Shown: positions 26,501 through 40,480 of the stretch, piece by piece
Layout of the letters: each line of letters opens with the position of its first letter
Position numbering within the stretch: position 1 is the first letter of the stretch
Assembly: GCA_963920705.1 (NCBI GenBank)
Contig: OY987232.1
Span: 1,860,001 to 1,924,000, forward strand
Origin: Odiellus spinosus
Taxonomy: Eukaryota; Arthropoda; Arachnida; Opiliones; Phalangiidae
Direction of reading: 5' to 3'
Length of the DNA: 64,000 nucleotides
Translations under genes and position numbers: made by a program
The notes under the pieces: generated by a model
What the model was told of the DNA's origin: nothing
Database searches by the model: none
What the model saw: only the letters and a program-made list of their open reading frames with translations

Positions 26501-29500
26501 ATCTATACATGGTAAATTTGTGAATCTATACTTGGGAAATTTGTGAATCTATACATGGTAAATTTTTAAATCTATACTTGGGAAATTTGTGAATCTATAC
26601 ATGGTAAATTTGTGAATCTATACTTGGGAAATTTTGAATCTATACTTGGGAAATTGGTGGATCTATACTTGGGAAATTTGTGAATCTATACTTGGGAAAT
26701 ATGTGAATCTATACTTGGGAAATATGTGAATCTATACTTGGGAAATTTGTGAATCTAATCTTGGGAAATTGGTGGATCTATACTTGGGAAATTGGTGGAT
26801 CTATACTTGGGAAATTGCTGGATCTATACTTGGGAAATTTGTGAATCTATACATGGTAAATTTGTAAATCTATACTTGGGAAATTTGTGAATCTCTACTT
26901 GGGAAATTTGTGAATCTATACTTGTGAAATTTGTGAATCTATACTTGGGAAATTTGTGAATCTATACTTGGGAAATATGTGAATCTATACTTGGGAAATT
27001 TGTGAATCTATACATGGTAAATTTGTGAATCTATACTTGGGAAATTTGTGAATCTATACTTGGGAAATTTGTGAATCTAATCTTGGGAAATTGGTGGATC
27101 TATACTTGGGAAATTGGTGGATCTATACTTGGGAAATTGCTGGATCTATACTTGGGAAATTTGTGAATCTAAACATGGTAAATTTGTAAATCTATACTTG
27201 GGAAATTTGTGAATCTCTACTTGGGAAATTTGTGAATCTATACTTGTGAAATTTGTGAATCTATACTTGGGAAATTTGTGAATCTATACTTGGGAAATAT
27301 GTGAATCTATACTTGGGAAATTTGTGAATCTAAACATGGTAAATTTGTGAATCTATACTTGGGAAATTTGTGAATCTATACTTGGGAAATTTCTGAATCT
27401 ATACTTGGGAAATTTGTGAATCTATACATGGTAAATTTTTAAATCTATACTTGGGAAATTTGTGAATCTATACATGGTAAATTTGTGAATCTATACTTGG
27501 GAAATTTTGAATCTATACTTGGGAAATTGGTGGATCTATACTTGGGAAATTTGTGAATCTATACTTGGGAAATATGTGAATCTATACTTGGGAAATTTGT
27601 GAATCTATACTTGGGAAATTTGTGAATCTATACTTGGGAAATTTGTGAATCTAAACTTGGGAAATTGGTGGATCTATATTTGGGAAATTGGTGGATCTAT
27701 ACTTGGGAAATTGCTTGATCTATACTTGGGAAATTTGTGAAACTATACTTGGGAAATATGTAAATAAATATGGTAAATTTGTGAATCTAATCTTGGGAAA
27801 TTGGTGGATCTATACTTGGGAAATTGGTGGATCTATACTTGGGAAATTGCTGGATCTATACTTGGGAAATTGCTGGATCTATACTTGGGAAATTTGTAAA
27901 TCTATACTTGGGAAATTTGTGAATCTATACTTGGGAAATTTGTGAATCTATACTTGTGAAATTTGTGAATCTATACTTGGGAAATATGTGAATCTATACT
28001 TGGGAAATTTGTGAATCTATACATGGTAAATTTTTTAATCTATACTTGGGAAATTTGTGAATCTACACTTGGGAAATTTGTGAATCTATACTTGGGATAT
28101 TTGTGAATCTATACTTGGGAAATTTGTGAATCTATACTTGGGAAATATGTGAATCTATACTTGGGAAATTTGTGAATCTATACATGGTAAATTTGTGAAT
28201 CTATACTTGGGAAATTTGTGAATCTATACTTGGGAAATTTGAGAATCTATACTTGGGAAATTTTTGAATCTATACTTGGGAAATTTGTGAATCTAAACTT
28301 GGGAAATTGGTGGATCTATACTTGGGAAATTGGTGGATCTATACTTGGGAAATTGCTTGATCTATACTTGGGAAATTTGTGAATCTATACTTGGAAAATA
28401 TGTGAATCTATACATGGTAAATTTGTGAATCTAATCTTGGGAAATTGGTGGATCTATACTTGGGAAATTGCTGGATCTATACTTGGGAAATTTGTGAAAC
28501 TATACTTGGGAAATATGTAAATAAATATGGTAAATTTGTGAATCTAATCTTGGGAAATTGGTGGATCTATACTTGGGAAATTTGTGAATCTATACATGGT
28601 AAATTTTAAAATCTATACTTGGGAAATTTGTGAATCTATACATGGTAAATTTGTGAATCTATACTTGGGAAATTTGTGAATCTATACATGGTAAATTTTT
28701 AAATCTATACTTGGGAAATTTGTGAATCTATACATGGTAAATTTGTGAATCTATACTTGGGAAATTTTGAATCTATACTTGGGAAATTGGTGGATCTATA
28801 CTTGGGAAATTTGTGAATCTATACTTGGGAAATATGTGAATCTATACTTGGGAAATTTGTGAATCTATACTTGGGAAATTTGTGAATCTAAACTTGGGAA
28901 ATTGGTGGATCTATATTTGGGAAATTGGTGGATCTATACTTGGGAAATTGCTTGATCTATACTTGGGAAATTTGTGAAACTATACTTGGGAAATATGTAA
29001 ATAAATATGGTAAATTTGTGAATCTAATCTTGGGAAATTGGTGGATCTATACTTGGGAAATTGGTGGATCTATACTTGGGAAATTGCTGGATCTATACTT
29101 GGGAAATTGCTGGATCTATACTTGGGAAATTTGTGAATCTATACATGGTAAATTTGTAAATCTATACTTGGGAAATTTGTGAATCTATACTTGGGAAATT
29201 TGTGAATCTATACTTGTGAAATTTGTGAATCTATACTTGGGAAATATGTGAATCTATACTTGGGAAATTTGTGAATCTATACATGGTAAATTTTTTAATC
29301 TATACTTGGGAAATTTGTGAATCTACACTTGGGAAATTTGTGAATCTATACTTGGGAAATTTGTGAATCTATACTTGGGAAATTTGTGAATCTATACTTG
29401 GGAAATATGTGAATCTATACTTGGGAAATTTGTGAATCTATACATGGTAAATTTGTGAATCTATACTTGGGAAATTTGTGAATCTATACATGGTAAATTT

Positions 29501-32500
29501 TTAAATCTATACTTGGGAAATTTGTGAATCTATACATGGTAAATTTGTGAATCTATACTTGGGAAATTTTGAATCTATACTTGGGAAATTGGTGGATCTA
29601 TACTTGGGAAATTTGTGAATCTATACTTGGGAAATATGTGAATCTATACTTGGGAAATTTGTGAATCTATACTTGGGAAATTTGTGAATCTAAACTTGGG
29701 AAATTGGTGGATCTATACTTGGGAAATTGGTGGATCTATACTTGGGAAATTGCTTGATCTATACTTGGGAAATTTGTGAAACTATACTTGGGAAATATGT
29801 AAATAAATATGGTAAATTTGTGAATCTAATCTTGGGAAATTGGTGGATCTATACTTGGGAAATTGCTGGATCTATACTTGGGAAATTGCTGGATCTATAC
29901 TTGGGAAATTTGTGAATCTATACATGGTAAATTTGTAAATCTATACTTGGGAAATTTGTGAATCTATACTTGTGAAATTTGTGAATCTATACTTGGGAAA
30001 TATGTGAATCTATACTTGGGAAATTTGTGAATCTATACATGGTAAACTTTTTAATCTATACTTGGGAAATTTGTGAATCTACACTTGGGAAATTTGTGAA
30101 TCTATACTTGGGAAATTTGTGAATCTATACTTGGGAAATTTGTGAATCTATACTTGGGAAATTTGTGAATCTATACTTGGGAAATTTGTGAATCTATACT
30201 TGGGAAATTTGTGAATCTATACATGGTAAATTTGTGAATCTATACTTGGGAAATTTGTGAATCTATACATGGTAAATTTTTAAATCTATACTTGGGAAAT
30301 TTGTGAATCTATACATGGTAAATTTGTGAATCTATACTTGGGAAATTTTGAATCTATACTTGGGAAATTGGTGGATCTATACTTGGGAAATTTGTGAATC
30401 TATACTTGGGAAATATGTGAATCTATACTTGGGAAATATGTGAATCTATACTTGGGAAATTTGTGAATCTAATCTTGGGAAATTGGTGGATCTATACTTG
30501 GGAAATTGGTGGATCTATACTTGGGAAATTGCTGGATCTATACTTGGGAAATTTGTGAATCTATACATGGTAAATTTGTAAATCTATACTTGGGAAATTT
30601 GTGAATCTCTACTTGGGAAATTTGTGAATCTATACTTGTGAAATTTGTGAATCTATACTTGGGAAATTTGTGAATCTATACTTGGGAAATATGTGAATCT
30701 ATACTTGGGAAATTTGTGAATCTATACATGGTAAATTTGTGAATCTATACTTGGGAAATTTGTGAATCTATACTTGGGAAATTTGTGAATCTAATCTTGG
30801 GAAATTGGTGGATCTATACTTGGGAAATTGGTGGATCTATACTTGGGAAATTGCTGGATCTATACTTGGGAAATTTGTGAATCTAAACATGGTAAATTTG
30901 TAAATCTATACTTGGGAAATTTGTGAATCTCTACTTGGGAAATTTGTGAATCTATACTTGTGAAATTTGTGAATCTATACTTGGGAAATTTGTGAATCTA
31001 TACTTGGGAAATATGTGAATCTATACTTGGGAAATTTGTGAATCTATACATGGTAAATTTGTGAATCTATACTTGGGAAATTTGTGAATCTATACTTGGG
31101 AAATTTCTGAATCTATACTTGGGAAATTTGTGAATCTATACATGGTAAATTTTTAAATCTATACTTGGGAAATTTGTGAATCTATACATGGTAAATTTGT
31201 GAATCTATACTTGGGAAATTTTGAATCTATACTTGGGAAATTGGTGGATCTATACTTGGGAAATTTGTGAATCTATACTTGGGAAATATGTGAATCTATA
31301 CTTGGGAAATTTGTGAATCTATACTTGGGAAATTTGTGAATCTATACTTGGGAAATTTGTGAATCTAAACTTGGGAAATTGGTGGATCTATATTTGGGAA
31401 ATTGGTGGATCTATACTTGGGAAATTGCTTGATCTATACTTGGGAAATTTGTGAAAATATACTTGGGAAATATGTAAATAAATATGGTAAATTTGTGAAT
31501 CTAATCTTGGGAAATTGGTGGATCTATACTTGGGAAATTGCTGGATCTATACTTGGGAAATTGCTGGATCTATACTTGGGAAATTTGTGAATCTATACAT
31601 GGTAAATTTGTAAATCTATACTTGGGAAATTTGTGAATCTATACTTGGGAAATTTGTGAATCTATACTTGTGAAATTTGTGAATCTATACTTGGGAAATA
31701 TGTGAATCTATACTTGGGAAATTTGTAAATCTATACATGGTAAATTTTTTAATCTATACTTGGGAAATTTGTGAATCTACACTTGGGAAATTTGTGAATC
31801 TATACTTGGGAAATTTGTGAATCTATACTTGGGAAATTTGTGAATCTATACTTGGGAAATATGTGAATCTATACTTGGGAAATTTGTGAATCTATACATG
31901 GTAAATTTGTGAATCTATACTTGGGAAATTTGTGAATCTATACATGGTAAATTTTTAAATCTATACTTGGGAAATTTGTGAATCTATACATGGTAAATTT
32001 GTGAATCTATACTTGGGAAATTTTGAATCTATACTTGAGAAATTGGTGGATCTATACTTGGGAAATTTGTGAATCTATACTTGGGAAATATGTGAATCTA
32101 TACTTGGGAAATTTGTGAATCTATACTTGGGAAATTTGTGAATCTATACTTGGGAAATTTGTGAATCTAAACTTGGGAAATTGGTGGATCTATACTTGGG
32201 AAATTGGTGGATCTATACTTGGGAAATTGCTTGATCTATACTTGGGAAATTTGTGAAACTATACTTGGGAAATATGTAAATAAATATGGTAAATTTTTGA
32301 ATCTAATCTTGGGAAATTGGTGGATCTATACTTGGGAAATTGCTGGATCTATACTTGGGAAATTTGTGAATCTATACATGGTAAATTTTAAAATCTATAC
32401 TTGGGAAATTTGTGAATCTAAACATGGTAAATTTGTGAATCTATACTTGGGAAATTTTGAATCTATACTTGGGAAATTGGTGGATCTATACTTGGGAAAT

Positions 32501-35500
32501 TTGTGAATCTATACTTGGGAAATATGTGAATCTATACTTGGGAAATTTGTGAATCTAATCTTGGGAAATTGGTGGATCTATACTTGGGAAATTGGTGGAT
32601 CTATACTTGGGAAATTGCTGGATCTATACTTGGGAAATTTGTGAATCTATACATGGTAAATTTGTAAATCTATACTTGGGAAATTTGTGAATCTATACTT
32701 GTGAAATTTGTGAATCTATACTTGTGAAATTTGTGAATCTATACTTGGGAAATTTGTGAATCTATACTTGTGAAATATGTGAATCTATACTTGGGAAATT
32801 TGTGAATCTATACATGGTAAATTTGTGAATCTATACTTGGGAAATTTGTGAATCTACACTTGGGAAATTTGTGAATCTATACTTGGGAAATTTGTGAATC
32901 TATACTTGGGAAATTTGTGAATCTATACTTGGGAAATTTGTGAATCTATACTTCTGAAATTTGTGAATCTATACTTGGGAAATTTGTGAATCTATACTTG
33001 GGAAATTTATGAATCTATACTTGGGAAATTTGTGAATCTATGCTTGGGAAATTTGTGAATCTATACTTGGGAAATTTCTGAATCTATACTTGGGAAATTT
33101 GTGAATCTATACATGGTAAATTTTAAAATCTATACTTGGGAAATTTGTGAATCTATACATGGTAAATTTGTGAATCTATACTTGGGAAATTTTGAATCTA
33201 TACTTGGGAAATTGGTGGATCTATACTTGGGAAATTTGTGAATCTATACTTGGGAAATATGTGAATCTATACTTGGGAAATTTGTGAATCTAATCTTGGG
33301 AAATTGGTGGATCTATACTTGGGAAATTGCTGGATCTATACTTGGGAAATTTGTGAATCTATACATGGTAAATTTGTAAATCTATACTTGGGAAATTTGT
33401 GAATCTCTACTTGGGAAATTTGTGAATCTATACTTGTGAAATTTGTGAATCTATACTTGGGAAATTTGTGAATCTATACTTGGAAAATATGTGAATCTAT
33501 ACTTGGGAAATTTGTGAATCTATACATGGTAAATTTGTGAATCTATACTTGGGAAATTTGTGAATCTATACTTGGGAAATTTGTGAATCTATACTTGGGA
33601 AATTGCTGGATCTATACTTGAGAAATTTGTGGATCTATACTTGGGAAATTGGTGGATCTATACTTGGGAAATTTGTGAATCTATACTTGTTAAATATGTG
33701 AATCTTTACTTGGGAAATTTGTGAATCTATACATGGTAAATTTGTGAATCTATACTTGGGAAATTTGTGAATCTATACTTGGGAAATTTGAGAATCTATA
33801 CTTGGGAAATTTTTGAATCTATACTTGGGAAATTTGTGAATCTAAACTTGGGAAATTGGTGGATCTATACTTGGGAAATTGGTGGATCTATACTTGGGAA
33901 ATTGCTTGATCTATACTTGGGAAATTTGTGAATCTATACTTGGAAAATATGTGAATCTATACATGGTAAATTTGTGAATCTAATCTTGGGAAATTGGTGG
34001 ATCTATACTTGGGAAATTGCTGGATCTATACTTGGGAAATTTGTGAAACTATACTTGGGAAATATGTAAATAAATATGGTAAATTTGTGAATCTAATCTT
34101 GGGAAATTGGTGGATCTATACTTGGGAAATTTGTGAATCTATACATGGTAAATTTTAAAATCTATACTTGGGAAATTTGTGAATCTATACATGGTAAATT
34201 TGTGAATCTATACTTGGGAAATTTTGAATCTATACTTGGGAAATTGGTGGATCTATACTTGGGAAATTTGTGAATCTATACTTGGGAAATATGTGAATCT
34301 ATACTTGGGAAATTGCTGGATCTATACTTGGGAAATTTGTGAAACTATACTTGGGAAATATGTAAATAAATATGGTAAATTTGTGAATCTAATCTTGGGA
34401 AATTTGTGAATCTATACTTGGGAAATTTGTGAATCTAAACTTGGGAAATTGGTGGATCTATACTTGGGAAATTGGTGGATCTATACTTGGGAAATTGCTT
34501 GATCTATACTTGGGAAATTTGTGAATCTATACTTGGAAAATATGTGAATCTATACATGGTAAATTTGTGAATCTAATCTTGGGAAATTGGTGGATCTATA
34601 CTTGGGAAATTGCTGGATCTATACTTGGGAAATTTGTGAAACTATACTTGGGAAATATGTAAATAAATATGGTAAATTTGTGAATCTAATCTTGGGAAAT
34701 TGGTGGATCTATACTTGGGAAATTGCTGGATCTATACTTGGGAAATTGCTGGATCTATACTTGGGAAATTTGTGAATCTATACATGGTAAATTTGTAAAT
34801 CTATACTTGGGAAATTTGTGAATCTATACTTGTGAAATTTGTGAATCTATACTTGTGAAATTTGTGAATCTATACTTGGGAAATTTGTGAATCTATACTT
34901 GTGAAATATGTGAATCTATACTTGGGAAATTTGTGAATCTATACATGGTAAATTTGTGAATCTATACTTGGGAAATTTGTGAATCTACACTTGGGAAATT
35001 TGTGAATCTATACTTGGGAAATTTGTGAATCTATACTTGGGAAATTTGTGAATCTATACTTGGGAAATTTGTGAATCTATACTTCTGAAATTTGTGAATC
35101 TATACTTGGGAAATTTGTGAATCTATACTTGGGAAATTTATGAATCTATACTTGGGAAATTTTTGAATCTATGCTTGGGAAATTTGTGAATCTATACTTG
35201 GGAAATTTCTGAATCTATACTTGGGAAATTTGTGAATATATACATGGTAAATTTGTGAATCTATACTTGGGAAATTTTGAATCTATACTTGGGAAATTGG
35301 TGGATCTATACTTGGGAAATTTGTGAATCTATACTTGGGAAATATGTGAATCTATACTTGGGAAATTTGTGAATCTAATCTTGGGAAATTGGTGGATCTA
35401 TACTTGGGAAATTGCTGGATCTATACTTGGGAAATTTGTGAATCTATACATGGTAAATTTGTAAATCTATACTTGGGAAATTTGTGAATCTCTACTTGGG

Positions 35501-35687
35501 AAATTTGTGAATCTATACTTGTGAAATTTGTGAATCTATACTTGGGAAATTTGTGAATCTATACTTGGGAAATATGTGAATCTATACTTGGGAAATTTGT
35601 GAATCTATACATGGTAAATTTGTGAATCTATACTTGGGAAATTTGTGAATCTATACTTGGGAAATTTGTGAATCTATACTTGGGAAA
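23570..35687 (+). repeat. Satellite mosaic with dispersed block duplications
   Basis: Continuous 23-bp array made of re-used blocks, not a single regular HOR. A block near 25740-28225 is repeated near 29478-31940 (offset 3,714: markers at 26013/29727, 27427/31141, 28021/31735). A block near 28230-28670 recurs near 33780-34220 (offset 5,549). A block of roughly 1 kb ending in GCTGGATC followed by ACTTGAGAAATTTGTGG occurs with endpoints at 33603, 35688 and 42378. The 21-bp GTAAATAAATATGG marker occurs eleven times here. No gene, RNA or non-satellite sequence seen. Confidence 0.8.
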
Positions 35688-38600
35688 TTGCTGGATCTAT
35701 ACTTGAGAAATTTGTGGATCTATACTTGGGAAATTGGTGGATCTAAACTTGGGAAATTTGTGAATCTATACTTGTTAATTATGCGAATCTATACTTGGGA
35801 AATTTGTGAATCTATACATGGTAAATTTGTGAATCTATACTTGGGAAATTTGTGAATCTATACTTGGGAAATTTGAGAATCTATACTTGGGAAATTTGTG
35901 AATCTATACTTGGGAAATTTGTGAATCTAAACTTGGGAAATTGGTGGATCTATACTTGGGAAATTGGTGGATCTATACTTGGGAAATTGCTTGATCTATA
36001 CTTGGGAAATTTGTGAATCTATACTTGGAAAATATGTGAATCTATACATGGTAAATTTGTGATACTAATCTTGGGAAATTGGTGGATCTATACTTGGGAA
36101 ATTGCTGGATCTATACTTGGGAAATTTGTGAAACTATACATGGTAAATTTGTAAATCTATACTTGGGAAATTTGTGAATCTATACTTGGGAAATTTGTGA
36201 ATCTATACTTGTGAAATTTGTGAATCTATACTTGGGAAATTTGTGAATCTAATCTTGGGAAATTGGTGGATCTATACTTGGGAAATTGCTGGATCTATAC
36301 TTGGGAAATTTGTGAAACTATACATGGTAAATTTGTAAATCTATACTTGGGAAATTTGTGAATTTATACTTGGGAAATTTGTGAATCTATACTTGTGAAA
36401 TTTGTGAATCTATACTTGGGAAATATGTGAATCTATACTAGGGAAATTTGTGAATCTATACATGGTAAATTTGTGAATCTATACTTGGGAAATTTGTGAA
36501 TCTATACTTGGGAAATTTGTGAATCTATACTTGGGAAATTTGTGAATCTACACTTGGGAAATTTGTGAATCTAAACTTGGGAAATTTGTGAATCTATACT
36601 TGGGAAATTGGTGGATCTATACTTGAGAAAATTGTGGATCTATACTTGGGAAATTGGTGGATCTAAACTTGGGAAATTTGTGAATCTATACTTGTTAATT
36701 ATGCGAATCTATACTTGGGAAATTTGTGAATCTATACATGGTAAATTTGTGAATCTATACTTGGGAAATTTGTGAATCTATACTTGGGAAATTTGAGAAT
36801 CTATACTTGGGAAATTTGTGAATCTATACTTGGGAAATTTGTGAATCTAAACTTGGGAAATTGGTGGATCTATACTTGGGAAATTGGTGGATCTATACTT
36901 GGGAAATTGCTTGATCTATACTTGGGAAATTTGTGAATCTATACTTGGAAAATATGTGAATCTATACATGGTAAATTTGTGATACTAATCTTGGGAAATT
37001 GGTGGATCTATACTTGGGAAATTGCTGGATCTATACTTGGGAAATTTGTGAAACTATACATGGTAAATTTGTAAATCTATACTTGGGAAATTTGTGAATC
37101 TATACTTGGGAAATTTGTGAATCTATACTTGTGAAATTTGTGAATCTATACTTGGGAAATTTGTGAATCTAATCTTGGGAAATTGGTGGATCTATACTTG
37201 GGAAATTGCTGGATCTATACTTGGGAAATTTGTGAAACTATACATGGTAAATTTGTAAATCTATACTTGGGAAATTTGTGAATTTATACTTGGGAAATTT
37301 GTGAATCTATACTTGTGAAATTTGTGAATCTATACTTGGGAAATATGTGAATCTATACTAGGGAAATTTGTGAATCTATACATGGTAAATTTGTGAATCT
37401 ATACTTGGGAAATTTGTGAATCTATACTTGGGAAATATGTGAATCTATACTTGGGAAATTTGTGAATCTATACATGGTAAATTTGTGAATCTATACTTGG
37501 GAAATTTGTGAATCTAAACTTGGGAAATTTGTGAATCTATACTTGGGAAATTGGTGGATCTATACTTGAGAAAATTGTGGATCTATACTTGGGAAATTGG
37601 TGGATCTAAACTTGGGAAATTTGTGAATCTATACTTGTTAATTATGCGAATCTATACTTGGGAAATTTGTGAATCTATACATGGTAAATTTGTGAATCTA
37701 TACTTGGGAAATTTGTGAATCTATACTTGGGAAATTTGAGAATCTATACTTGGGAAATTTGTGAATCTATACTTGGGAAATTTGTGAATCTAAACTTGGG
37801 AAATTGGTGGATCTATACTTGGGAAATTGGTGGATCTATACTTGGGAAATTGCTTGATCTATACTTGGGAAATTTGTGAATCTATACTTGGAAAATATGT
37901 GAATCTATACATGGTAAATTTGTGATACTAATCTTGGGAAATTGGTGGATCTATACTTGGGAAATTGCTGGATCTATACTTGGGAAATTTGTGAAACTAT
38001 ACATGGTAAATTTGTAAATCTATACTTGGGAAATTTGTGAATCTATACTTGGGAAATTTGTGAATCTATACTTGTGAAATTTGTGAATCTATACTTGGGA
38101 AATTTGTGAATCTAATCTTGGGAAATTGGTGGATCTATACTTGGGAAATTGCTGGATCTATACTTGGGAAATTTGTGAAACTATACATGGTAAATTTGTA
38201 AATCTATACTTGGGAAATTTGTGAATTTATACTTGGGAAATTTGTGAATCTATACTTGTGAAATTTGTGAATCTATACTTGGGAAATATGTGAATCTATA
38301 CTAGGGAAATTTGTGAATCTATACATGGTAAATTTGTGAATCTATACTTGGGAAATTTGTGAATCTATACTTGGGAAATTTGTGAATCTATACTTGGGAA
38401 ATTTGTGAATCTACACTTGGGAAATTTGTGAATCTAAACTTGGGAAATTTGTGAATCTATACTTGGGAAATTGGTGGATCTATACTTGAGAAAATTGTGG
38501 ATCTATACTTGGGAAATTGGTGGATCTAAACTTGGGAAATTTGTGAATCTATACTTGTTAATTATGCGAATCTATACTTGGGAAATTTGTGAATCTATAC

Positions 38601-40378
38601 ATGGTAAATTTGTGAATCTATACTTGGGAAATTTGTGAATCTATACTTGGGAAATTTGAGAATCTATACTTGGGAAATTTGTGAATCTATACTTGGGAAA
38701 TTTGTGAATCTAAACTTGGGAAATTGGTGGATCTATACTTGGGAAATTGGTGGATCTATACTTGGGAAATTGCTTGATCTATACTTGGGAAATTTGTGAA
38801 TCTATACTTGGAAAATATGTGAATCTATACATGGTAAATTTGTGATACTAATCTTGGGAAATTGGTGGATCTATACTTGGGAAATTGCTGGATCTATACT
38901 TGGGAAATTTGTGAAACTATACATGGTAAATTTGTAAATCTATACTTGGGAAATTTGTGAATCTATACTTGGGAAATTTGTGAATCTATACTTGTGAAAT
39001 TTGTGAATCTATACTTGGGAAATTTGTGAATCTAATCTTGGGAAATTGGTGGATCTATACTTGGGAAATTGCTGGATCTATACTTGGGAAATTTGTGAAA
39101 CTATACATGGTAAATTTGTAAATCTATACTTGGGAAATTTGTGAATTTATACTTGGGAAATTTGTGAATCTATACTTGTGAAATTTGTGAATCTATACTT
39201 GGGAAATATGTGAATCTATACTAGGGAAATTTGTGAATCTATACATGGTAAATTTGTGAATCTATACTTGGGAAATTTGTGAATCTATACTTGGGAAATA
39301 TGTGAATCTATACTTGGGAAATTTGTGAATCTATACATGGTAAATTTGTGAATCTATACTTGGGAAATTTGTGAATCTAAACTTGGGAAATTTGTGAATC
39401 TATACTTGGGAAATTGGTGGATCTATACTTGAGAAAATTGTGGATCTATACTTGGGAAATTGGTGGATCTAAACTTGGGAAATTTGTGAATCTATACTTG
39501 TTAATTATGCGAATCTATACTTGGGAAATTTGTGAATCTATACATGGTAAATTTGTGAATCTATACTTGGGAAATTTGTGAATCTATACTTGGGAAATTT
39601 GAGAATCTATACTTGGGAAATTTGTGAATCTATACTTGGGAAATTTGTGAATCTAAACTTGGGAAATTGGTGGATCTATACTTGGGAAATTGGTGGATCT
39701 ATACTTGGGAAATTGCTTGATCTATACTTGGGAAATTTGTGAATCTATACTTGGAAAATATGTGAATCTATACATGGTAAATTTGTGATACTAATCTTGG
39801 GAAATTGGTGGATCTATACTTGGGAAATTGCTGGATCTATACTTGGGAAATTTGTGAAACTATACATGGTAAATTTGTAAATCTATACTTGGGAAATTTG
39901 TGAATCTATACTTGGGAAATTTGTGAATCTATACTTGTGAAATTTGTGAATCTATACTTGGGAAATTTGTGAATCTAATCTTGGGAAATTGGTGGATCTA
40001 TACTTGGGAAATTGCTGGATCTATACTTGGGAAATTTGTGAAACTATACATGGTAAATTTGTAAATCTATACTTGGGAAATTTGTGAATTTATACTTGGG
40101 AAATTTGTGAATCTATACTTGTGAAATTTGTGAATCTATACTTGGGAAATATGTGAATCTATACTAGGGAAATTTGTGAATCTATACATGGTAAATTTGT
40201 GAATCTATACTTGGGAAATTTGTGAATCTATACTTGGGAAATTTGTGAATCTATACTTGGGAAATTTGTGAATCTACACTTGGGAAATTTGTGAATCTAA
40301 ACTTGGGAAATTTGTGAATCTATACTTGGGAAATTGGTGGATCTATACTTGAGAAAATTGTGGATCTATACTTGGGAA
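35688..40378 (+). repeat. HOR with alternating 920- and 943-bp units (1,863-bp super-unit)
   Basis: The private marker CTTGTTAATTATGCG lies at 35771, 36691, 37634, 38554 and 39497, and GTGATACTAATC (GATACTA start) at 36061, 36981, 37924, 38844 and 39787. Both series give spacings of 920, 943, 920, 943 bp, that is 40 and 41 monomers in alternation. The two forms differ downstream of the ACTAGGGAAA marker: one has ACTTGGGAAATTTGTG monomers followed by CTACAC, the other AAATATG and ACATGG monomers. The sixth unit breaks off near 40379. Copies otherwise look identical by eye. Confidence 0.88.
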
Positions 40379-40379
40379 A

Positions 40380-40480
40380 TTGTTGGATCTATACTTGAGA
40401 AATTGTTGGATCTATACTTGGGAAATTAGTGGATCTATACTTGGGAAATTTGTGAATCTATACTTGGGAAAATTGTGAAT
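40380..40480 (+). repeat. Left-domain-like patch 1
   Basis: The variant order GTTGG, ACTTGAG, GTTGG, ACTTGGG, ATTAGTGG, TGTGAATC is the same as at about 1281-1380, with no mismatch noticed over roughly 100 bp. It also resembles 4267-4330. ATTAGTGG was otherwise seen only before 5000. The patch replaces the expected sixth 920/943 unit. Confidence 0.7.
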
